A stretch of 11,102 nt of DNA. It comes from Pseudomonadota bacterium (lineage in GTDB: Bacteria > Pseudomonadota > Alphaproteobacteria > Rhodobacterales > Rhodobacteraceae). The notes beneath the pieces were generated by a model. It saw only the letters and a program-made list of their open reading frames with translations. It was not told the origin of the DNA and did not search any database. A program made the translations under genes and the position numbers. The stretch spans positions 1 to 11,102 of the forward strand of contig JACZTQ010000081.1 of assembly GCA_022573605.1 (NCBI GenBank), read 5' to 3'. Below are positions 1 to 4,093 of the stretch, one piece after another; position 1 is the stretch's first letter, and each line of letters opens with the position of its first letter.

Positions 1-272
1 ACTCCACCCAGCCCCGGGCGCCCGGCCTGCCGACCCCGGAGGAGCGGGCGGCGCGCGCCACGCTGGTGGAAATCGAGAAGATGGCGCGCAAGCTCGACCT
101 GCTGTCGCTGACCGAGCGCACCTGCAAATGGCCGATCGGCGACCCGACCGAGGAGAGCTTCCACTTCTGCGGCCTGCCCTCGACGCCTGGAAAGCCCTAT
201 TGCGAGCACCACGTCGCGGTCGCCTTCCAGCCCATGTCGACCCGCCGCGACCGGGCCCGGGCCGGGCGCTAG
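1..272 (+). CDS. gcrA: GcrA cell cycle regulator, C-terminal part (5' truncated)
   Basis: The gene enters from the left edge; the reading frame is open from base 3 and ends at TAG 270-272, giving the last 89 residues. The segment with TERTCKWPIGDP, then FHFCG, then PYCEHH is the conserved C-terminal region of GcrA. In Caulobacter, GcrA is a sigma70-associated transcription factor that activates promoters carrying CcrM-methylated GANTC sites; the N-terminal part binds DNA and the C-terminal part contacts the sigma factor. The N-terminal DNA-binding part lies outside this window. The conserved Cys and His residues look like a small metal-binding or structural fold, but metal binding is an inference. 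A GTG at 66 is an internal valine in a continuous frame, not the start. GcrA is largely confined to alphaproteobacteria, which supports the taxonomic call. Confidence 0.93.
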   Translation, partial: STQPRAPGLPTPEERAARATLVEIEKMARKLDLLSLTERTCKWPIGDPTEESFHFCGLPSTPGKPYCEHHVAVAFQPMSTRRDRARAGR

Positions 273-287
273 GAGGCGAGAAGGATC

Positions 288-312
288 GACGCGGGGTAGA
301 AACACCCGCGTT
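288..312 (+). terminator. Hairpin after gcrA, possible terminator
   Basis: CGCGGG (290-295) and CCCGCG (305-310) form a perfect 6-bp stem around a 9-base loop. A289-T311 and a G-T wobble can extend it. It lies 18 bases after the gcrA stop and before the DUF1178 gene. There is no T-tract after it, so it would be a weak intrinsic terminator or only an RNA stabiliser. Confidence 0.35.
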
Positions 313-402
313 GAGCCCTCGGATCGGGGTTGTTCACCAGACGGCGACAAAGCGCCTGTATCTGTAGAGACCGGCCACAAGGATGCGAGAAAGCTGACCC
401 GG

Positions 403-816
403 ATGATCCGCTACAACCTCAAATGCGCCCGCGCCCACGAGTTCGAGACCTGGTTCCGGTCCTCCGCCGCTTACGACGAGCAGCGCCGGGCCGGGCAGGT
501 GGGGTGCGCGGTGTGCGGCTCGACCGAGGTCGAGAAGGCGGTGATGGCCCCGGCGCTTAAGGGCGAGCGCCCGGAGCCCGGCCTGACCACGCCGGCCTCG
601 CCGGCCGAGGCGGTGCTGAGCGAGATGCGCCGCAAAGTCGAGGCCAGCTCGGACTATGTCGGGGGCGAGTTCGCCGCCGAGGCGCGCCGCATCCACGGCG
701 GCGAGGGGGACAAGCGGGCGATCTGGGGCGAGGCCAGCCTCGCCGACGCCCGCGCCCTGAAGGACGACGGCATCCCGGTCGCCCCGATCCCCTGGATGCG
801 CCGCACCGACGGGTGA
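403..816 (+). CDS. DUF1178 family protein
   Basis: A complete 137-residue protein, close to the usual family length. The N-terminus MIRYNLKC..HEFETWF and the motif CAVCGSTEVEKAVMAP at about residues 35-50 are the hallmarks of DUF1178 (Pfam PF06676). C8, H12, C35 and C38 suggest a rubredoxin- or zinc-ribbon-like metal site; this is an inference from spacing. The C-terminal half ends in a conserved-looking AIWGEASLADARALKDDGI..APIPW segment, as in family members. No biochemical function is established to my knowledge. There is only a weak purine run (GAGAAAG) ahead of the ATG and no better start nearby. In many alphaproteobacteria this gene lies close to ubiG and lysC; here lysC follows only after more than 3 kb of accessory DNA. 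Confidence 0.9.
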   Translation: MIRYNLKCARAHEFETWFRSSAAYDEQRRAGQVGCAVCGSTEVEKAVMAPALKGERPEPGLTTPASPAEAVLSEMRRKVEASSDYVGGEFAAEARRIHGGEGDKRAIWGEASLADARALKDDGIPVAPIPWMRRTDG

Positions 817-857
817 GGGTGAGTTGCGCGCGGCGTGACGCATCCGGAACCCGGTCA

Positions 858-878
858 TTGCCGGGCTCGGCCCGTCAA
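858..878. repeat. REP-like hairpin downstream of the DUF1178 gene
   Basis: CGGGC (862-866) pairs with GCCCG (870-874) around a TCG loop. After one mismatch the flanking TTG (858-860) and CAA (876-878) also pair. The context, with GTCATTGCCGGG just before, matches the GTCAT..CCCGG theme that recurs at 1022-1062, 1151-1196 and 9719-9745. It lies 41 bases after the DUF1178 stop and could help end that transcript, though there is no T-tract. Confidence 0.55.
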
Positions 879-902
879 CCCGGTCTTCAGGGCGTCTCAA
901 AG

Positions 903-948
903 GGTATGTGACCGGCGGCGTATAGGTGCCCACGCGTGGACACATACC
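903..948. repeat. Nested palindromes
   Basis: GGTATGTG (903-910) and CACATACC (941-948) are perfect 8-base inverted repeats 30 bases apart. Between them lies a perfect 10-base palindrome CCACGCGTGG (930-939), which extends to an 18-base inverted repeat with one mismatch (926-943). The two structures overlap, so only one can form at a time. The purpose is unknown; it could be a protein-binding site or a cruciform-forming element. Confidence 0.5.
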
Positions 949-989
949 TAACATATTGAAAGATAACAGAAATCGAAAAAAGGTGATTT

Positions 990-1007
990 ATGGTTAGCAA
1001 AGCGTGA
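990..1007 (+). other. Five-codon mini-ORF with a strong ribosome binding site
   Basis: ATG GTT AGC AAA GCG TGA reads MVSKA. It is preceded by AAGGTGA (980-986) at a good distance of three to four bases. The surrounding 60 bases are unusually A+T-rich, with TAACAT (949-954) as a possible -10 box. It could be a leader peptide, a gene start cut off by the repeat element that begins at 1022, or chance. No recognisable downstream gene is obviously controlled by it. Confidence 0.25.
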
Positions 1008-1021
1008 ATCAGATCGAACCT

Positions 1022-1196
1022 CGTCATTGGCGGGCCCCGGATCGTGTCCGGGGCAGGCTTTGTCTCGACCGATCCGTAGGGTGCGTGCTCGCACGCACCG
1101 TTGACGATGGCGCACCCGGATGGTGCGTGCAAGCACGCATCCTTACACGCCCCAGTCAAGCCTGCCCCCGGCTTGAACGGGGGCCGGGGCATGACG
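1022..1196. repeat. Composite inverted-repeat element (BIME/MITE-like)
   Basis: The outer ends CGTCAT (1022-1027) and ATGACG (1191-1196) are inverted. About 38 bases on each side share the same plan in opposite orientation: GTCAT, a CCCCGG stem with its partner, then CAGGCTT on the left and AAGCCTG on the right. Inside are two palindromes with the same core: GGTGCGTGC/GCACGCACC (1080-1099, perfect 9-base arms) and a near copy at 1122-1142. A third pairing, CGCACC/GGTGCG (1111-1127), competes with the second. No transposase is present. Such elements are common in alphaproteobacterial intergenic DNA and are thought to be moved in trans; that is general knowledge, not shown here. Confidence 0.6.
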
Positions 1197-1222
1197 TGGG
1201 TTGGGCGGGTCGGAAAGCGCCA

Positions 1223-1266
1223 TAGCCCGGCGGGCATGGCCGTGCATTCCGGCACGCGCCGCGTTT
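1223..1266. repeat. Left copy of imperfect direct repeat bracketing the DUF805 gene
   Basis: This 44-base stretch aligns without gaps to 2957-3000 with 35 identical positions by hand count. The shared core is CGGGCATGG (1231-1239), followed by CATTCC and GCCGCG at the same spacing. The two copies have the same orientation and lie either side of the A+T-rich gene. No coding role is apparent for either copy. Confidence 0.55.
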
Positions 1267-1270
1267 CGGG

Positions 1271-1300
1271 CGACCTCCGATCTTGACGCAATGGAGGTCG
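1271..1300. repeat. Inverted repeat, 8-base arms
   Basis: CGACCTCC (1271-1278) and GGAGGTCG (1293-1300) are perfect inverted arms around a 14-base loop. It lies directly right of the 1223-1266 repeat. No T-tract follows; role unknown. Confidence 0.4.
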
Positions 1301-1333
1301 GGGCGGAGGCCAAGGTGTGACACCGTAAATCCG

Positions 1334-1397
1334 ACGTTCAAGGTCCGATGCCCGCTACCCGGTAGCCGTCCTCGAACGTAGTGCGGGGCGCAGCCCC
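1334..1397. other. Two adjacent hairpins, possible structured RNA
   Basis: ACGTTCAAGG (1334-1343) pairs with CCTCGAACGT (1370-1379) with one mismatch. Enclosed in it is a second stem, GCTAC/GTAGC (1354-1358 with 1362-1366), leaving an asymmetric internal loop. Immediately after, GGGGC-GCA-GCCCC (1385-1397) makes a third stem. The nested arrangement is more elaborate than a simple terminator. It could belong to the untranslated leader of the DUF805 gene or to a small RNA; no promoter was identified and no known RNA family was recognised. Confidence 0.35.
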
Positions 1398-1479
1398 AAA
1401 ACCGCCAAATGACGCGCCCGAGCGATGCCACTCAGTCCGTTGCCTGGAAGCTCAAACGGCTTCAATCTGGAAAACTGCG

Positions 1480-1514
1480 TTCGGCCGGGTTACCTTCACT
1501 ATTGAAAGGCCGAA
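1480..1514. other. Hairpin upstream of the DUF805 gene
   Basis: TTCGGCC (1480-1486) and GGCCGAA (1508-1514) are perfect 7-base inverted arms. Between them CCTTCA and TGAAAGG can pair as an alternative with one bulge. It ends 57 bases before the DUF805 start codon, so it probably lies in the leader or the promoter of that gene. Confidence 0.4.
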
Positions 1515-1552
1515 TGGGAAACGTCGGTTGAGGAAATCTGGCGCAAATACCT

Positions 1553-1560
1553 GGGGAGGA
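1553..1560 (+). promoter_or_regulatory. Ribosome binding site of the DUF805 gene
   Basis: GGGGAGGA ends 11 bases before ATG 1572. It is the only strong Shine-Dalgarno sequence near the 5' end of this frame and settles the start at 1572. Confidence 0.7.
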
Positions 1561-1571
1561 TCAGCCAAAAT

Positions 1572-2837
1572 ATGGCGCACTGGAGAGATCGGATCGGAGT
1601 GTCACTTATTCTGACAGAAGTACTCATCGGGGCTTCTGCAGGTTACCTTGCCTATACCTCCGGTATCGCAAGTGCTAATGGATCGGCCTATTTGGGCCTA
1701 GTGGCCTTGTCTATTGGCGCCACTGCTACCCTTGCGATATCGAGTGAGATAAAACGCCCAAACGCGCAAAAAGGTATAGCTATAGTAGCGCCGTGGACAT
1801 TTTTACTTGGTTTTCTATTTGTATATCGCCATCCGGATCTATTGTATGCCGGTGTTCCCGTGGTAATAATAGTCAACATTATGTCGATATTATTGTATTT
1901 TAGCTTTGTTTTTGTATCAAAACGTATCCGAATGCTCCGATGGTTACTCGGTATAATACGAAAGATCTATTTTGTAGTTCGAGCATTATCTTTTGTCATA
2001 GCTTTGATGATACTGTCAATACCTATGCAAATACAGTATCGCCCAAATGCATTACTCCAAAGGGGGGCTGGATTGCTGAACGCGGCTCGAACTGACGTCT
2101 CTGTCGTATTTACAGACGGGGGCGTGAGAAAAGGATACTTTGCGGATTCCCTTGATTTTCCCCAATCGGTGAGAGACCAGCAACCGTCCAGCGGAGATTC
2201 GCCGTTTAGCGGCCCTTCCCGCGCTGAACTAAGAGGACCGCTCCTTCGCGTGTTGCCTGTCAGGGAAATTACACACACCGGTGAGGGCGTTACTGTGGCC
2301 CTCTTGGGTTTAGGACTAGCTGTTCTATACTTTGTATTGAACTTGGTGTTCCGCAAGAGGCGCAACACCCGCGAAGTTGACCAGAATGTCGCACCGCCTA
2401 ACCGTAGCGCCCTATTGGAGGGTTCGTCGGAAAGGAAAATTCCTCTCATTGCGTCTTTGTTTTCTATCAAAGGCCGGATGACAAGGAGGCAATTTTGGAT
2501 TTTCGAGTTAGGGATCATCGTCGCAGCCATTTTTTTGATGATAGGAGATGTTGTAGTCATCGAATTTATTCGTAGTTCAGGGAAAACTGGAGGGCCATTG
2601 TTCGGTGCAGTGCTTTTTTTATTCATCATAATTCCGATGTTTTGGGCTCAATTAGCAGTTGGGGCAAAAATATGCCATGATCGAGGCCGTACAGGCTGGT
2701 TCATGGCGTATGCTCTTATCCCAGTCATAGGAACGTTGTGGGTTTTATTTGACTTGGGCTTTCTCAAAGGAACCTGCGGACGGAATGACTACGGGCCGGA
2801 TTCATTGCAACGGACATCGTTCGAAACGCCCGCGTAA
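1572..2837 (+). CDS. Multi-pass membrane protein with C-terminal DUF805 domain
   Basis: A 421-residue inner-membrane protein. Hydrophobic segments lie at about residues 10-33, 39-57, 69-85, 92-115, 133-153, 238-260, 309-332, 343-364 and 377-396. Residues ~296-410 form a DUF805 domain (Pfam PF05656, YhaH type): KGRMTRRQFW at 300, WAQLAVGAKICHDRGRTGW at 358, and GFLKGTCGRNDYGPD at 396. DUF805 proteins are usually only a little longer than this domain. The first ~290 residues, with five to six helices and a polar loop at about 154-235, I do not recognise. The function of DUF805 is not established. The gene is markedly A+T-rich with many A/T third codon positions (bases 1861-1920 hold 14 G/C in 60), unlike lysC or ptsP, which points to acquisition from another source. 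It stands alone, convergent with the ankyrin gene. Confidence 0.85.
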   Translation: MAHWRDRIGVSLILTEVLIGASAGYLAYTSGIASANGSAYLGLVALSIGATATLAISSEIKRPNAQKGIAIVAPWTFLLGFLFVYRHPDLLYAGVPVVIIVNIMSILLYFSFVFVSKRIRMLRWLLGIIRKIYFVVRALSFVIALMILSIPMQIQYRPNALLQRGAGLLNAARTDVSVVFTDGGVRKGYFADSLDFPQSVRDQQPSSGDSPFSGPSRAELRGPLLRVLPVREITHTGEGVTVALLGLGLAVLYFVLNLVFRKRRNTREVDQNVAPPNRSALLEGSSERKIPLIASLFSIKGRMTRRQFWIFELGIIVAAIFLMIGDVVVIEFIRSSGKTGGPLFGAVLFLFIIIPMFWAQLAVGAKICHDRGRTGWFMAYALIPVIGTLWVLFDLGFLKGTCGRNDYGPDSLQRTSFETPA

Positions 2838-3020
2838 TTGTTTCGCACGCATATCGGAACCTGTCATTATTGTCACGCCTTTGGGGAATAGTGTTTAAAA
2901 TTATCCGCGCGTGATGGTTCGCATAAATTCTTCGTGGTGTTTAGGCGCTGACCCGTTAGCTCGACGGGCATGGTCGCTCATTCCCGTACGTGCCGCGCTT
3001 TGTACAGAGCCCAACGGGGT
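2838..3020. other. Convergent intergenic region
   Basis: This 183-base gap separates the convergent DUF805 and ankyrin genes. The left two thirds are still A+T-rich. CCCGT/ACGGG (2952-2956 and 2964-2968) makes a small hairpin, and the right copy of the 44-base repeat starts at 2957. No clear intrinsic terminator with a T-tract is visible for either gene. Confidence 0.5.
2957..3000. repeat. Right copy of imperfect direct repeat bracketing the DUF805 gene
   Basis: Partner of 1223-1266 in the same orientation: 35 of 44 positions identical by hand count, sharing CGGGCATGG, CATTCC and GCCGCG blocks. It ends 20 bases before the stop codon of the minus-strand ankyrin gene. The distance between copies is about 1.73 kb and encloses exactly the A+T-rich gene with its leader. 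Confidence 0.55.
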
Positions 3021-3797
3021 TCAGGGTTTTGCCGCCGCCCTGAGCATATCTTTTATGGCCGCGTTCTTGGCGATATCCAGGGCGGTTCTCCCGTCTTTGA
3101 GCCGCAGCTCCGTATTGGCGCCGTTTGCCAGCAGTGCTTCGACGATCTCGCCATGACCTTGCAGTGAGGCGAAGAAAAGGGCGGTTGCGCCATTGTTGGT
3201 TTGTACATCGATTGCTGCGCCCTTTGCCAGCAGCGCTTCGACGATCGCGCCATGACCATACGCTGAGGCCATGATGAAGGCGGTTGCACCGTTGTTGGCT
3301 TCTACATCGATCGCCGCGCCCTTTGCCAACAGCGCTTCGACGATCGCGCCATGACCTTTCTGTGAGGCCATGATAAGCGCGGTGTCACCTTTGTAGGCCT
3401 GCACATCTACTGCCGCGCCCTTTGCCAGCAGCGCATCGACGATCGCGCCATGACCATTCTGCGAGGCCGCGATCAGGGCGGTTGCACCGTTCTTGCGCTG
3501 CACATCGATGTCCGCACCCTTTGCCAGCAGCGCTTCGACGATTGCGCCATGACCTTGCATCGAAGCAATGAAAAGGGCGGTAAAGCCATTGGCATCCGGA
3601 TGATCGATATCGACACCACCTGCCAGCAGGCGTTCCACTGTGGCTGCGTCACCTGAACGCGCGGCTTTGATTAACTGGCTGTCGGCGTCGGCGGCGAAGG
3701 CACCGGCCGGCGCCGCGAAAATCACCGCGAGGACCACGACAGGCAACACCAGCGCCTGGACACACCGGCAAAACTTCCCTGCGAACGCTTGCAACAT
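3021..3797 (-). CDS. Secreted ankyrin-repeat protein
   Basis: A 258-residue protein. A Sec signal peptide is plain: basic start, hydrophobic run at about 15-31, likely cleavage after AFA near residue 35. There is no lipobox Cys, so the mature protein should be a soluble periplasmic or exported one. It is almost entirely ankyrin repeats: an N-cap repeat at about 38-70, five 33-residue repeats starting at 71, 104, 137, 170 and 203 (each G-x-TA-x5-GHG-x-IV-x-ALLA-x-GA), and a C-cap from 236 to 258. Ankyrin repeats bind partner proteins; no enzyme domain is present. Periplasmic ankyrin proteins are known in some bacteria next to catalases or as toxin-immunity partners, but nothing here identifies a partner. 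GGGAG (3804-3808) lies six bases before the start codon on this strand. Convergent with the DUF805 gene, divergent from lysC. Confidence 0.9.
   Translation of the reverse strand: MLQAFAGKFCRCVQALVLPVVVLAVIFAAPAGAFAADADSQLIKAARSGDAATVERLLAGGVDIDHPDANGFTALFIASMQGHGAIVEALLAKGADIDVQRKNGATALIAASQNGHGAIVDALLAKGAAVDVQAYKGDTALIMASQKGHGAIVEALLAKGAAIDVEANNGATAFIMASAYGHGAIVEALLAKGAAIDVQTNNGATALFFASLQGHGEIVEALLANGANTELRLKDGRTALDIAKNAAIKDMLRAAAKP
3127..3653 (-). repeat. 99-base tandem repeats inside the ankyrin gene
   Basis: A ~32-base block beginning GCCAGCAG..TTCGACGAT recurs at 3127, 3226, 3325, 3424 and 3523, exactly 99 bases apart; a more diverged copy is at 3622. The blocks encode the second helix of each ankyrin repeat, (A/E)IVEALLAKGA. 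The near-identity at DNA level indicates recent tandem duplication or gene conversion and makes the repeat number liable to change. Confidence 0.85.
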
Positions 3798-3878
3798 ATT
3801 CTTCTCCCGCCTCGACGCTCACGTAAAAGAAGCTGACCGGGCCCCCGGGGTTTGCGACTCCCCGCCGATGCCGGAACA

Positions 3879-3901
3879 GGCAGCGCCACCGAAGCGCTGC
3901 C
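3879..3901 (-). promoter_or_regulatory. Hairpin at the 5' end of the ankyrin-gene leader
   Basis: GGCAGCGC (3879-3886) and GCGCTGCC (3894-3901) form a perfect 8-bp stem with a 7-base loop. If the proposed minus-strand promoter is right, the transcript starts near 3905 and this hairpin is its very 5' end. It could protect the mRNA or act as an operator. Confidence 0.4.
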
Positions 3902-3911
3902 GATTGGCGCG

Positions 3912-3941
3912 ACTATACGGGCGAAGGCCGGAGTTGCGCAA
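3912..3941 (-). promoter_or_regulatory. Possible sigma70 promoter of the ankyrin gene
   Basis: On the minus strand TTGCGC (3936-3941) and TATAGT (3912-3917) are separated by 18 bases. The -10 box fits the consensus at five of six positions. It would give a leader of about 108 bases before the start at 3797. No other good pair was seen in the gap. Confidence 0.4.
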
Positions 3942-4003
3942 TTTGAAACCGGTGCAACCGCCGATGACCAAGGCCGCTGCCGCCGCCCGCCACGCACCGT
4001 CCC

Positions 4004-4032
4004 TTGCACCGCCGCTGGCGGGGCGATATAGG
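4004..4032 (+). promoter_or_regulatory. Possible sigma70 promoter of lysC
   Basis: TTGCAC (4004-4009) and TATAGG (4027-4032) are separated by exactly 17 bases, giving a start near 4039 and a leader of about 55 bases before the lysC ATG. The -10 is good and the -35 only partial. No lysine riboswitch-like fold was seen in so short a leader. Confidence 0.4.
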
Positions 4033-4093
4033 GAGGCGCCCGCTTGCAACCCCTTTGACCGCCCCGTGTCCGCCCCTGCGCCTGGAGCCTTTC

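Larger units (their letters stand above)
817..1571. other. 755-base gene-free region rich in inverted repeats
   Basis: No open frame here has a good start, family resemblance or codon bias that I trust. Overlapping frames on both strands (for example 887-1291 and 1156-1431 on the minus strand, 1004-1225 and 1381-1614 on the plus strand) run through palindromic DNA and are best read as accidental. The region instead holds a REP-like hairpin (858-878), nested palindromes (903-948), a short A+T-rich stretch with a five-codon ORF (about 945-1010), a composite inverted-repeat element (1022-1196), the left copy of a repeat seen again at 2957 (1223-1266), and four further hairpins between 1271 and 1514. 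It reads like an intergenic hot spot in which repeats have accumulated. Confidence 0.75.

Noticed and set aside
1022..1400. tRNA or other known structured RNA gene
   Set aside because: The stems do not make a cloverleaf, no T-arm consensus fits, and I recognise no standard RNA family.
1381..1614. 77-codon plus-strand frame overlapping the DUF805 start
   Set aside because: No good ribosome binding site, runs through hairpin sequence, and its product resembles nothing; the overlapping DUF805 frame is convincing.
1967..2629. 220-codon minus-strand frame inside the DUF805 gene
   Set aside because: Antisense to a frame with a recognised domain; its sequence shows no family features.
3127..3653. 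CRISPR-like array: a ~32-base block repeated at constant 99-base spacing
   Set aside because: The intervals are themselves similar to each other and the whole unit translates as ankyrin repeats in one frame, so it is a protein repeat.
4004..4093. N-terminal extension of lysC by 30 residues
   Set aside because: The extra residues match no aspartokinase N-terminus; ATG 4094 has a proper ribosome binding site, and the proposed promoter overlaps the extension.
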